Shown piece after piece: positions 42,935 to 51,708 of a DNA stretch of 64,000 nt (its first letter is position 1; each line of letters begins with the position of its first letter). A model generated the notes under the pieces. It was not told where the DNA came from and did no database searches. It saw nothing but the letters and a program-made list of their open reading frames with translations. The DNA is from Acidobacteriota bacterium (GTDB lineage Bacteria > Acidobacteriota > Thermoanaerobaculia > Multivoradales > JBCCEF01): NCBI GenBank assembly GCA_039030395.1, contig JBCCEF010000006.1:1-64000 (forward strand). Direction: 5' to 3'. A program made the translations under genes and the position numbers.

Positions 42935-44191
42935 GTGAGCCCCTGGTGGTCGCGCCCGACAGCCGATGGAGAGAAGCAGAGTTCTTCCGACGACCCGCCG
43001 CGCGGCAAGGGAGAGGAAAAGCCGTCCCAGGCGGGCGACGTCACCCAGGGAGCCGCCGAAGCCCACGGCGACGCGGAAGATCCACGAGAGCGTAGGAGGC
43101 GCAGCCGCACTCGCCGGACCCGACGGCGTCCCGCCGATTCCGACTCGGTCTTGCCGGACGATTCGAGGGCGGCCGTTGACGACCTAGCACCGAAGGCGGA
43201 CGATTCACCGCCGGACGCACAGGAGGAGGCAGATGCGCCGCCGAACCGCCCGCGGCGAGCCTCGAACGCCGTGCGCCGCAGCCGGCGCCGGGCCGAGGCG
43301 GCGGGGACGGATACGGAGCCAGCCGAACGAACCGAGCACAAAGAAGATTTCACTTTTGACGCCGATGTTTCCCCGGAGGACATCGAGGAGATCGCGCGGG
43401 AGATGTTTTCGAGCCCGCCCGAGAGGAGCCAGTCCGTGACCGACGAAAGAAAGATCGCTCTGTTTTGCGACCTCGAGAACGTAGCTCTCGGAGTGCGTGA
43501 CTCGGACATCAAGAAATTCGATATCGGCCTGGTGCTCGAACGGCTGCTCGAAAAAGGCAAGATCATCGTCAAGAAAGCCTACTGCGACTGGGAACGTTAC
43601 GGCGACTACAAGCGCCCCTTCCACGAGGCGGCGATCGAGATGATCCAGATCCCGCAGCGCCACTACTCGGCCAAGAACAGCGCCGACATCAAGATGGTGG
43701 TGGACGCCATGGACCTCTCCTTCTCGAATGAGCATCTGGACACCTTCGTCCTGCTGTCCGGCGACAGCGACTTCTCGCCGCTGGTATCCAAGCTCCGGGA
43801 GAACAACAAGTACGTCATCGGCATCGGGGTCAAGAACTCCAGCTCGAACCTGCTGATCGACAACTGCGACGAGTTCATCTACTACGAGGACGTGTGGCGC
43901 GACCGCCAAAAGACCCCCACCGTCTCCGGCGGCAACGACAAGAGCGCCGAGGCCTTCCGCTTGATGATCGATTCCATCCAGGCGCTGATCCGTGAGAACA
44001 AGGACGTGCTGTGGGGCTCGATGATCAAGCAGACCATGCAGCGCAAGAAGCCCTCCTTCAACGAGGGCTACTACAGCTACGGCTCGTTCTCGGAGCTGCT
44101 CGAAGACGCCGAGCGGCAGAACCTGATCAAGCTCAAGAAGGACCGCCGCTCCGGCACCTACATCGTCACCGGTTTCGCCAACCGCCGTTAG
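42935..44191 (+). CDS. NYN-domain (PIN-like) ribonuclease with OST-HTH/LOTUS domain
   Basis: A 418-aa protein with a GTG start. The first ~145 residues are charged, disordered and Arg/Asp/Glu-rich. Residues ~165-315 form the NYN domain: ALFCDLENVA, AKNSADIKMVVDAMDL and LLSGDSDFSPLV supply the acidic metal site. The C-terminus (AFRLMIDSIQALIRENKDVLWGSMIKQTMQRKKPSFNEGYYSYGSFSELLEDAERQNLIKLKKD) is an OST-HTH/LOTUS RNA-binding fold. Probably a ribonuclease or RNA-processing protein. Its stop codon lies at the start of a multi-hairpin intergenic module. Confidence 0.88.
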   Translation: MSPWWSRPTADGEKQSSSDDPPRGKGEEKPSQAGDVTQGAAEAHGDAEDPRERRRRSRTRRTRRRPADSDSVLPDDSRAAVDDLAPKADDSPPDAQEEADAPPNRPRRASNAVRRSRRRAEAAGTDTEPAERTEHKEDFTFDADVSPEDIEEIAREMFSSPPERSQSVTDERKIALFCDLENVALGVRDSDIKKFDIGLVLERLLEKGKIIVKKAYCDWERYGDYKRPFHEAAIEMIQIPQRHYSAKNSADIKMVVDAMDLSFSNEHLDTFVLLSGDSDFSPLVSKLRENNKYVIGIGVKNSSSNLLIDNCDEFIYYEDVWRDRQKTPTVSGGNDKSAEAFRLMIDSIQALIRENKDVLWGSMIKQTMQRKKPSFNEGYYSYGSFSELLEDAERQNLIKLKKDRRSGTYIVTGFANRR

Positions 44192-44384
44192 CTAGCAGCT
44201 TGCTGATGAAGGCCTTCGGCCTATCATCTCAGCTGCGCTGCTAGCTTCTCTTTCAGGGGGGCTGAGCGCCCCCCTCGCCCGAAAGTACTGATTTTTCGGG
44301 CTCACCCCCATCTCCGGCGCCTCTCGGCGCCGCCTCGCCCTTCGGGCTCGGTAGCAAGCTGCAAGTCCTCAGCAGCTTGCTACC
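44191..44384. repeat. structured intergenic module, copy A
   Basis: Contains a first hairpin with arms GCTAGCAGC (44,191-44,199) and GCTGCTAGC (44,237-44,245); a second, GGGGGGC-tgagc-GCCCCCC (44,256-44,274); CCCGAAA/TTTCGGG (44,278-44,300); CGGCGCC/GGCGCCG; and a final perfect 13-bp stem (44,350-44,362 with 44,372-44,384). It fills the gap between two convergent genes and overlaps both stop codons. A second copy with the same architecture is at 62,064-62,251. Probably a dispersed structured repeat acting as a bidirectional transcript end. Confidence 0.75.
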
Positions 44385-46719
44385 CCCCGCGGATCTTCTG
44401 GACGGCGCTCTGCGGGGTCGACCCGAGGAGCGCCGGCACCACCACCAGGTCGCCCACCACCGCCAGGGCGATCCCCAACGCCGACAACATACCGAAGCGC
44501 GCCGTCGGCGCGAATTGGGACAGCGCGCACACCCCGAAACCCACCGCCAGCACGGTGCCCGTGAGCAGGTAGGAAGGCGCCGTTTGTTCGAGAGCCCGGG
44601 CCACCGCACGATGCGCCCCCAGGCTCGGTGCATCGCGCCGGAAGTGGCCGAGGGTGTGGAGGGTGTCGTCTACCGCCAGGCCGAGGAGCACCGAGGCCAC
44701 CATCACCGTCGCCACATCCAGGGGAGTGCCGCTCCAGCCCATCCAGCCGAGCACTCCGATGACCGGCCAGAGGTTCGGCACCATCGCCAGCAGGGTCAGC
44801 CGGGTGGTGCCGAGGAGCAGCCGGAAGACCACCGCCACGGCGAGGAAGGTCAGCGCCAGGGACACTGCCAAGGTGCGGATCAGCGCTTTCTGGCTTTCCA
44901 GCAGCAGCGGGTACTCGCCGGTGACCGCAACGTCCGCCGCCGGAAAGCTCATCCGTGCCCGGCCCTCCAGGCGCTCCAATAGCGGTTCCAAGCGGTCGAA
45001 TCCGACCATCTGGGCGAACACCGTCACCCGCGCCCGGTCGCCCTCCGGGGTCCGCCAGCCGGCGACCACCTGCCGGCCCCGCGGATCGAGCAGCAGGCCG
45101 CGCCAAGCGAGCGGTGGCGGCAGGCCGGAGAGGGCGGCGGTGTCGTCCAGCAGATCCCCGGCGCTCACCGCGCCGAGCACCAGCGGTTCGCCGCGCAGAT
45201 CCGCCGCCAACTCGGAAAGACGCGCCAGGTCGTCGAGGGTGGAGAACGCCGGCGCCTCGCCGGAACCGATCGCCGCATCTGGCGGCTGCGACAGATCGAT
45301 CTCGATCAACGCCGAACCGATACCCGCCTCCTGGAGGGTCTCGATGGACGCCCGAGCCGGGTGCGAAGGATCGAGGTAGGTGAGGGCATTGCTCTCGGTT
45401 TGCAAACGCGCAACCCCGGCGACGGCGCCCAGGGCCGTCAGCACCGTCGCCGCGATCACCCAGCCGCGGCGCCGCACCGACCACTCGGCCACCCGCCGCC
45501 CCCACCGCTCCACGGCGGCGAAGGGATGCCGCTCGGTGCCGGCGCCGAGCGGCCGTTCACCCACCGCCAGGAAGGCCGGCAACAGAACAAAAGCTGCCAC
45601 GGTCATCCAGGCGATCCCGAGGCCGGACCACAAACCCAGGGAGCGCACCGGCCCCACCGGACTGACGGTCAGCGAGACAAAACCCACGAAAGTGGTGATA
45701 CCGGTCCACAGCACCGGCCAACCCTTGTCCCGGAAGGTCGCCGCCACCGCCGCAGGTGGCTCGAGCCGGTAGCCGCGGAATCGCACCAACAGATGAATCG
45801 CCGTCGCCATCGAGATCACAAACAAGAGAGGAGACAACACCGCCAGCACGAGATTCATCGACACCCCGAGCCACCCCATCACGCCGAGGAGCGGCCCTAC
45901 ACAGACCAGAACGAAGGCCAAAGGCACGAGAATGCCGCGCAGGTCGCGGAACACCACCGCCAACAGCAACACCGCCATCACCACCAGCAGGGGCGATTCG
46001 CGGGTTTGCACTCGCCGGGAGGACTCGTCGAGGGCTCGGTCGAGCACCGGCGAACCGGCAACGGACGCTTCGAGTCCAGCCGGCGGCGCCGCGACCAGTT
46101 CCTTGAGCGCCGCGAGCACCGAGGCTCCGTCCGCCTCGGCCTCCAGGGTCACCAGGATCGTCGCCCAGCGGCCATCGGCGTCGATCCAGCCGAGATTGCG
46201 GTCCAGGGTGTTGGCGAGGGCGCGCCGGCGGAGATCCGCGGCGGCGAGAGGGGCGCTGCCCTCTGCCTCGAAAGTTCGATGGTGACTCATCAACCCGACG
46301 CTCGTGCGCACGCCCGGGATGCCGGCGGCAGCCGTTTCCAGTTGCTCCAGCCAGGCGAGGCCCTCATCACTCCACAGGGCGGGTCCGGACACCACCAGCC
46401 GGGCCGCGACATCCGGACCGAAGGCCCGGCGCACGTCCTGATAGCGCGCCCAGCGCTCGGAGCCGGCGACGAAGAAGATGGATGGAGAATTGTCGGTCGT
46501 CAGGCGCGCGATACCGAAGGTCGCGGCACCCACCGCCAGGGCGGCGATCAGCAACACCGCCAGCGGCCGGGCCGCCGCGCCAGCGGCCAGGCGGCCCGGA
46601 AGGAACGAGTTGTTCAGGAAGCGCTCTCGGCCGCGACCGGCCGGCCGACCACCTCGATGGTCACCTCGACGGTCTTTTCCACCCGCAGCACAAAGGTGCT
46701 CGGATCCTTCAGGCCCCAC
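44380..46719 (-). CDS. RND/MMPL-family transporter
   Basis: A large membrane protein with the RND layout: an N-terminal helix (PLAVLLIAALAVGAATFGIARL), a periplasmic loop, five to six helices (AVLLLAVVFRDLRGILVPLAFVLVCVGPLLGVMGWLGVSMNLVLAVLSPLLFVISMATAIHLLVRF), and the same pattern repeated in the second half (LALTFLAVAVVFRLLLGTTRLTLLAMVPNLWPVIGVLGW...VLLGLAVDDTLHTLGHF). Such proteins export lipids or hydrophobic compounds. Start is uncertain: 46,719 is the only ordinary upstream codon but overlaps yceI by 106 bases; a CTG overlapping the yceI stop at ~46,617 fits the conserved region better. Confidence 0.82.
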   Translation of the reverse strand: MGPEGSEHLCAAGGKDRRGDHRGGRPAGRGRERFLNNSFLPGRLAAGAAARPLAVLLIAALAVGAATFGIARLTTDNSPSIFFVAGSERWARYQDVRRAFGPDVAARLVVSGPALWSDEGLAWLEQLETAAAGIPGVRTSVGLMSHHRTFEAEGSAPLAAADLRRRALANTLDRNLGWIDADGRWATILVTLEAEADGASVLAALKELVAAPPAGLEASVAGSPVLDRALDESSRRVQTRESPLLVVMAVLLLAVVFRDLRGILVPLAFVLVCVGPLLGVMGWLGVSMNLVLAVLSPLLFVISMATAIHLLVRFRGYRLEPPAAVAATFRDKGWPVLWTGITTFVGFVSLTVSPVGPVRSLGLWSGLGIAWMTVAAFVLLPAFLAVGERPLGAGTERHPFAAVERWGRRVAEWSVRRRGWVIAATVLTALGAVAGVARLQTESNALTYLDPSHPARASIETLQEAGIGSALIEIDLSQPPDAAIGSGEAPAFSTLDDLARLSELAADLRGEPLVLGAVSAGDLLDDTAALSGLPPPLAWRGLLLDPRGRQVVAGWRTPEGDRARVTVFAQMVGFDRLEPLLERLEGRARMSFPAADVAVTGEYPLLLESQKALIRTLAVSLALTFLAVAVVFRLLLGTTRLTLLAMVPNLWPVIGVLGWMGWSGTPLDVATVMVASVLLGLAVDDTLHTLGHFRRDAPSLGAHRAVARALEQTAPSYLLTGTVLAVGFGVCALSQFAPTARFGMLSALGIALAVVGDLVVVPALLGSTPQSAVQKIRGG

Positions 46720-47192
46720 TCGACGAAGGGAATCTCCAGGGTGCCGGTGGCGCGCAAACGGTCGCCGTCCTGGGCGAGCGTGAGGGGCATTTCCACCGCG
46801 TGATCGTCACCGTGAAAGTTCAGGGTGCCGCTGAGGCGGGCACTACCGGAAGGGTAGTCCCCCGCGAAGGACTCTGGCCGAAAGGTGGCGGAGGGATAGA
46901 GACCGCTCTCCAGGATCTTGTCGTGCATCTGGCGATCCCGCTTGGCGCTGCCGGAATCGCCCGCGGCGATGTCGACGACGATCTCGCCGGAGGCCTCACC
47001 GGTTTCGGGGTCGAAGACCAGTTCACCGCTTTCTAGAGCGAAGCTCCCTTCGACGGTGTGCAGAGTGGCACCCAGGGTGAAACGCACGGCGGTGGATTCT
47101 GGATCGAGCAACAGTTTCAGCGACTCGGCCATGGCAACGGATCCCACCCCCAGGGTCAGCAGCAGGAAAACTAGAAGCGTCTTGTCTTTCAT
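46614..47192 (-). CDS. YceI-family periplasmic lipocalin-like protein
   Basis: From the ATG at 47,192 the 192-aa protein has a signal peptide (KTLLVFLLLTLGVGSVAMA) and the YceI beta-barrel pattern: LLDPESTAVRFTLGATLHTVEGSF, GEASGEIVVDIAAGDSGSAKRDRQMHDKILESGLYPSATFRPESF and LNFHGDDHAVEMPLTL. YceI proteins bind polyisoprenoids or fatty acid amides. It is directly followed by the RND exporter gene, a pairing that suggests lipid handling. Confidence 0.9.
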   Translation of the reverse strand: MKDKTLLVFLLLTLGVGSVAMAESLKLLLDPESTAVRFTLGATLHTVEGSFALESGELVFDPETGEASGEIVVDIAAGDSGSAKRDRQMHDKILESGLYPSATFRPESFAGDYPSGSARLSGTLNFHGDDHAVEMPLTLAQDGDRLRATGTLEIPFVEWGLKDPSTFVLRVEKTVEVTIEVVGRPVAAESAS

Positions 47193-47356
47193 CTCGCAAT
47201 CTCTTCGCGTCCGTCGTCCTACCGATAAGGTCGGCGACCGATCGCATCGGTTCACCAGGACGCGCTGTCCGGCGAGTGTACCGAGACGGCCGCCGCGAAG
47301 GCGATAAGCTTCTACTTCATCACCCACTATTCACTGACTTGTCGCAAGGAATTCCC

Positions 47357-48523
47357 GTGAAGACTCCTGAAGCCGGAACCCCCGCCGCCGATGCCCCCGT
47401 CACCGAGACGCCGGTCGCCCGCGAAGCCCTGCGCACCATGCTCGAAGACCTCCACCTCGGTAACGTTTACTTGCAAGCGCTAGCCATCATCGTCGTCGCG
47501 CTGGTCGCCTCCTGGGTGGTGGACCGAGTGCTCACCCGTATCGTCGCCTCCTGGGCTCGCCGCTCGGAAACGGATCTCGACGATCGGCTGATCGCCATCC
47601 TCCACCGACCGGTGCGACTCAGCGTGCTGTTCGCGGGGCTCGCCGTCGCCACGCAGCTCATCGAGCTCCAACCCCCCTTCGAGAAGTTGGTCCTCGGGAT
47701 CATCATGACCCTGACGGTACTGGTGTGGACGGTCTTCGCCATGCGCCTGATCTCGCTGGTGCTCGGGGCCTTCAAGGAGCGGGAGGATCGCTTCCCGGTG
47801 CTCGACCGGCGGACGTTCCCGCTGTTCGACAACGTGGCGAAGATCATCGTGGTGGCCGCCGCCATCTACTTCATCTTCCTGTCCTGGAATATCGACGTCA
47901 CCGCCTGGATGGCCTCGGCGGGCATCATCGGTCTGGCCGTCGGCTTTGCCGCCAAGGACACCCTGGCGAATCTTTTCGCCGGCATCTTCATCGTGGCGGA
48001 CGCGCCGTACAAGGTGGGCGACTACGTGGTGCTCGATTCCGGTGAGCGCGGCTCCGTAACCCACGTCGGCATCCGCACCACTCGCTTGTTGACCCGCGAC
48101 GACATCGAGATCACCCTGCCGAATTCGGTGATCGGCAACGCCCAGATCATCAACGAAAGCGGCGGCCGGTGGCCCAAGAGCCGCCTGCGAGTGAAGGTGG
48201 GAGTGGCCTATGGCTGCGACATCGATCAGGTCGAGCGGGCCCTGATGGAAGTCGCCGAAGCGGAAGAGCTGGCCTGTTCGGATCCAGAACCGAGGGTGCG
48301 CTTCCGCGGCTTCGGCGACTCGAGCCTCGACTTCGAGCTGCTGGTCTGGATCGAGGATCCCGAGTTTCGCGGCAAGGCCCTCCACCTGCTCTACAGCGCC
48401 GTCTACAAGAACTTCACCGAGGAAGGGATCGAGATCCCGTTCCCGCAGCGGGATTTGCACCTGCGGAGCGTGGCCGAAGGGACCCTGTCGCAAGGGAAGG
48501 CGAGCGCGAGTCCCTCCGAGTGA
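47357..48523 (+). CDS. MscS-family mechanosensitive ion channel
   Basis: From a GTG at 47,357 (AAGGA six bases upstream) the 388-aa protein has four membrane helices and the conserved MscS core: TAWMASAGIIGLAVGFAAKDTLANLFAGIFIVADAPYKVGDYV (pore helix and beta domain), ITLPNSVIGNAQIINES, and the C-terminal vestibule (LRVKVGVAYGCDIDQVERALMEVA). Releases solutes during osmotic downshock. Its stop overlaps the GTG start of the next gene. Confidence 0.93.
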   Translation: MKTPEAGTPAADAPVTETPVAREALRTMLEDLHLGNVYLQALAIIVVALVASWVVDRVLTRIVASWARRSETDLDDRLIAILHRPVRLSVLFAGLAVATQLIELQPPFEKLVLGIIMTLTVLVWTVFAMRLISLVLGAFKEREDRFPVLDRRTFPLFDNVAKIIVVAAAIYFIFLSWNIDVTAWMASAGIIGLAVGFAAKDTLANLFAGIFIVADAPYKVGDYVVLDSGERGSVTHVGIRTTRLLTRDDIEITLPNSVIGNAQIINESGGRWPKSRLRVKVGVAYGCDIDQVERALMEVAEAEELACSDPEPRVRFRGFGDSSLDFELLVWIEDPEFRGKALHLLYSAVYKNFTEEGIEIPFPQRDLHLRSVAEGTLSQGKASASPSE

Positions 48524-49575
48524 CCTTCGGACCGAGGAGCTTCGCGCTCCTGCTCGCCCTAGGCTGCGCCCCGATTGCCTTTGCCGCCGAGCCTGGATGG
48601 CAGCGGGTGGAGATTCCGGCGACGGGCTCCTACGGCCTGCGCTACCTGCCGGCCTCCCTCGACCCGGGGGAGCCGGCGCCGGCGATCGTCTTCCTGCACG
48701 GTTCCGGCGGCGAGCCGGAGCCCTACCAGCCGCTGGTCAAGGGCGCCGCCGACGCGGTGGGCGCGGTGCTCATTCTGCCGCGCTCGAAGACCGGCGCCGG
48801 CTGGGGCGCCTTCGACGATCCCGTCACCCTGGCGGAAAGCGTGCGGATGGTCGACGAAGAGATCCCTCTCGATCCGGCGCGCATCGCCATCGCCGGCCAC
48901 TCCGCCGGCGCCGCCTACGCCTTCGACCAGGCCTACTCCGTACCCAACACCTACAGCGGGGTCTTCAGCCTGTCGTCGCCCACCGCGCCGGTGGCGGCGC
49001 TCCATCGGGAACTCGCCTATATCGCCCCCAATCGCATGTACTACGGCACCACCGACCCCAACTATACGGACGGCGCCTACCAGAACAACCGCACCCTGTG
49101 GCAGAACCTCGGCGTACCGTCCGAAGAGGACATCCAGCAGGGTTTCGGCCACAACCTGTGGCCGTCCTTCTCGATGACCAACGGCTTCCGTTTTCTGCTG
49201 GATCAGCGCCATCCCCTTGCCGCCCCCTGTCCGAGCGACCCGGCGGTGCTGTGCCTGCGAAACGGCAGATTCCGGCTGGAGGTGACCTGGCGCGATCCAC
49301 GGGGAACGACCGGCGACGGCCTGGTCGTCACCCAGACCCTCGACTCCGGCCTGTTCTGGTTCTTCGGCCCGAACAACTGGGAACTGCTGGTCAAAGTGAT
49401 CGACGGTTGCCCGGAAAACGACCGCTTTTGGGTGTTCACCGCCGCCACCACCAACGTCGAGTACGTCCTGACCGTCACCGATCTCGAAGCGGACGTCTCC
49501 AAGGAGTACCGCAACGACCTCGGCACCCCGGCGGCGACGGTGACCGACACGGCGGCTTTTTCCACCTGCCCGTGA
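48520..49575 (+). CDS. secreted alpha/beta-hydrolase (esterase-like) with C-terminal module
   Basis: A 351-aa secreted protein. A signal peptide (FALLLALGCAPIAFAAE) precedes an esterase domain: FLHGSGGEPEPY (oxyanion region) and IAGHSAGAAYAF (nucleophile GHSAG), with GFGHNLWPSF likely providing the catalytic His. Residues ~240-351 are a separate beta module (NGRFRLEVTWRDPRG, SGLFWFFGPNNWELLVKVIDGC, NDRFWVFTAATTNVEYVLTV, AAFSTCP) shared with the 55,533-56,561 gene product. The GTG start overlaps the mscS stop; the ORF upstream of it is not real. Confidence 0.82.
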   Translation: MTFGPRSFALLLALGCAPIAFAAEPGWQRVEIPATGSYGLRYLPASLDPGEPAPAIVFLHGSGGEPEPYQPLVKGAADAVGAVLILPRSKTGAGWGAFDDPVTLAESVRMVDEEIPLDPARIAIAGHSAGAAYAFDQAYSVPNTYSGVFSLSSPTAPVAALHRELAYIAPNRMYYGTTDPNYTDGAYQNNRTLWQNLGVPSEEDIQQGFGHNLWPSFSMTNGFRFLLDQRHPLAAPCPSDPAVLCLRNGRFRLEVTWRDPRGTTGDGLVVTQTLDSGLFWFFGPNNWELLVKVIDGCPENDRFWVFTAATTNVEYVLTVTDLEADVSKEYRNDLGTPAATVTDTAAFSTCP

Positions 49576-49678
49576 GGTAGCTACCGCCGCGGCGATACCC
49601 GCCAACCCTCGAAGAACTCGAAGCCGCCCGCGATTGTGGCGAGTGCTGATACGGCAGGTCTTTCACCTGCCCATGCAG

Positions 49679-51223
49679 TCACTCCGGCACGCTCGCCGAC
49701 CAGGCACCGGTGTCGCCGCCCTCGAAACCGTCGGCGAAGAGCACGGCGCCCTGGACTAGAACGATCACCTCGTCTTCGAGTTCGTCGACCAGCGCCAGGT
49801 CGAGATCACCATCGCGATCGACATCGAGCAACAGTGAGCACGAAGCCGCCCGCGGCGCGAGGAATTCTTGGTCGAAGGTGAAGGTACCCGTGCCGTCGTT
49901 AGTGAATAGAAACCAGTCGCCGGAGAAGCTCGAGGTCATCCAGTCGAGATCGCCGTCGCCGTCGAGATCGCCCAGATCGACGGCGAGAGGGAAGGGATCG
50001 GTGGCATAGGTGGTGGGCGCCGCCAAAGCGCCTGCACCATTGCCCAACAGGATCGCACCATTGTTGTCGTTGCTGTTGACGCCGGCGACATCCTCATGGC
50101 CGTCGCCGTTCACATCACCGGTCGCGAGCATCCATACCCGGCCGCCGGCGTCCTGGCTGCCGGCGGCTGAAAAGGTGCCATCGCCGTTGCCGAGGTGCAC
50201 GTGCAGGCGTTCGTCGTTGCGTCCGCCATCGACCAAGTCCAGGAGGCCGTCCTCATCGAGGTCGACGGCCGCCAAGGCCCACTCGCCGGCAGTTCCCGTA
50301 CCGAAGGTTCCGCCCGCGGAAGGCGCGAAGGCGCCGCTGCCATCATTGACAAAAAGCGTCAGAGCGCTGGCGCCGGTGCTCGCGACGGCGATGTCGACAT
50401 CCCCATCGCCATCGGCGTCGAGCACCGCGATGCCGCGCGGCGTAGCGGCCACCGGCAGCAATTGCTGGGAACCGAAGCTGCCATCTCCTTGCCCTAGAAG
50501 AATCGACACGGTGCTGTCCTGGGGGTTGGCGACGGCAATGTCCACCTCGCCGTCGCGATCGAAATCCGAAGGCTCCGAGGGGCTCGCCTGGGTTCCCAGG
50601 GCTGAGGTCGGCGTCAACATGGAACCGAAGGTGCCCGTGCCGTCGGCCTGGTTCATAAAGACCCGCAAGTCCTCAGTGTCTTCGTTGACGATGGCAATGT
50701 CCGGATAGCCATCGCCGTCGAGATCCGAGCCGATTCCGCCGTAGGCCCGGCTGGTTTCACCCGGTGTCGTGCGGGTAGACCAGCGATCCACCTCTTCAAA
50801 GGTGAGGCTCGCCGGGCGAGCCGACGTCCAGAACTGGAAGGAGTACCCCGCATCCCTCAGGGCGGTGCCGTCGGCCCCCTCCAGATCGTGGGACAGAATC
50901 ACCATCACCCGCTCGCCGGCGGACAGCGACCGGTCCGGCACCAGGCTGACCGTGCGGTCGCCGTTCGACAGCACAAAGCTTCCGCTCACCGTGCCGCTCC
51001 AGCGCCCGAAGGCCCAGAAGCTCCGCCGCGTCACCAGCGAGGCCGGGTCCACCGGCCGGTCGAAGGTCACCGCGATGGCGTCGAGCACATCCGCCCCGAG
51101 GGTCGCGGCCGATGGACTGGTCGACACGACGGCGAGATTCGAACCGCCGGCCCGAAGGGCGGAGGGATCTGCCGACGCAAGGGCCAGAAGGCAGAGAGCC
51201 AAAGAGCGGCGGAGGGTGAACAT
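49679..51223 (-). CDS. secreted FG-GAP/VCBS-repeat protein
   Basis: A 514-aa exported protein with a signal peptide, an N-terminal Big_5-like immunoglobulin domain (residues ~30-135, LDAIAVTFDRPVDPASL) and six to seven FG-GAP/VCBS calcium-binding repeats of the DLDGDGYPDIAI/DFDRDGEVDIAV/DADGDGDVDIAV kind forming a beta-propeller. The C-terminus VLFADGFEGGDTGAWSASVPE is a tail motif seen on many exported proteins of related bacteria. Likely surface or matrix protein; specific ligand unknown. Confidence 0.88.
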   Translation of the reverse strand: MFTLRRSLALCLLALASADPSALRAGGSNLAVVSTSPSAATLGADVLDAIAVTFDRPVDPASLVTRRSFWAFGRWSGTVSGSFVLSNGDRTVSLVPDRSLSAGERVMVILSHDLEGADGTALRDAGYSFQFWTSARPASLTFEEVDRWSTRTTPGETSRAYGGIGSDLDGDGYPDIAIVNEDTEDLRVFMNQADGTGTFGSMLTPTSALGTQASPSEPSDFDRDGEVDIAVANPQDSTVSILLGQGDGSFGSQQLLPVAATPRGIAVLDADGDGDVDIAVASTGASALTLFVNDGSGAFAPSAGGTFGTGTAGEWALAAVDLDEDGLLDLVDGGRNDERLHVHLGNGDGTFSAAGSQDAGGRVWMLATGDVNGDGHEDVAGVNSNDNNGAILLGNGAGALAAPTTYATDPFPLAVDLGDLDGDGDLDWMTSSFSGDWFLFTNDGTGTFTFDQEFLAPRAASCSLLLDVDRDGDLDLALVDELEDEVIVLVQGAVLFADGFEGGDTGAWSASVPE

Positions 51224-51362
51224 TTTCTGATCTCCTTTTCAGAAGATTTGAGTATAGACCGGGACAAATAAGCCGAGGGGAATGTTCTTGAGTTTCTGAC
51301 GAATGGCGATGGAAAAATAATCACGCCTTACGTGAATACACGCGCCGCGTTACCATCGACTC

Positions 51363-51656
51363 GTGATCGTCTCGTTTCGCTGCGCCGACACCGAAGCCTT
51401 AGCCAAGGGCCGGCAAGTACGGCGCTTTGTGAACATCGAGAGAGTTGCCCGTCGAAAACTGCGGCAACTGCAGATCGCGGGACAGATAGGCGACCTGCGG
51501 GTACCCGTGGGAAACCGACTTGAACCACTCAAGGGCGATCGAGCCGGCCAGCACTGCATACGCATCAATCGACAGTTCCGCCTTTATTTTCGCTGGACGC
51601 CGCTGGGCGCCGAGGATCCACGCCATCCGACAACCTCGCCAGAGCATTCTACGTAG
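51363..51656 (+). CDS. HigB/RelE-type toxin, orphan and C-terminally altered
   Basis: A 97-aa protein whose first ~82 residues match HigB-like toxins (RQVRRFVNIERVARRKLRQLQIAGQIGDLRVPVGNRLEPLKGDRAGQHCIRINRQFRLYFRWT). The usual ending (...VEIVDYH) is replaced by EDPRHPTTSPEHST after GAED, and no HigA antitoxin gene follows; the next gene starts 52 bases later. Probably inactivated by a deletion that removed the toxin end and the antitoxin. GTG start. Confidence 0.75.
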   Translation: MIVSFRCADTEALAKGRQVRRFVNIERVARRKLRQLQIAGQIGDLRVPVGNRLEPLKGDRAGQHCIRINRQFRLYFRWTPLGAEDPRHPTTSPEHST

Positions 51657-51708
51657 TATGTAGTAGGAAGCCTACATTCATTCAATAAAGTTCCCCGGAG
51701 GTTCGCTC

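Noticed and set aside
45361-46803. 480-aa plus-strand ORF opposite the RND exporter
   Set aside because: His/Arg/Gln-rich translation without domains, antisense to a protein with a clear membrane pattern.
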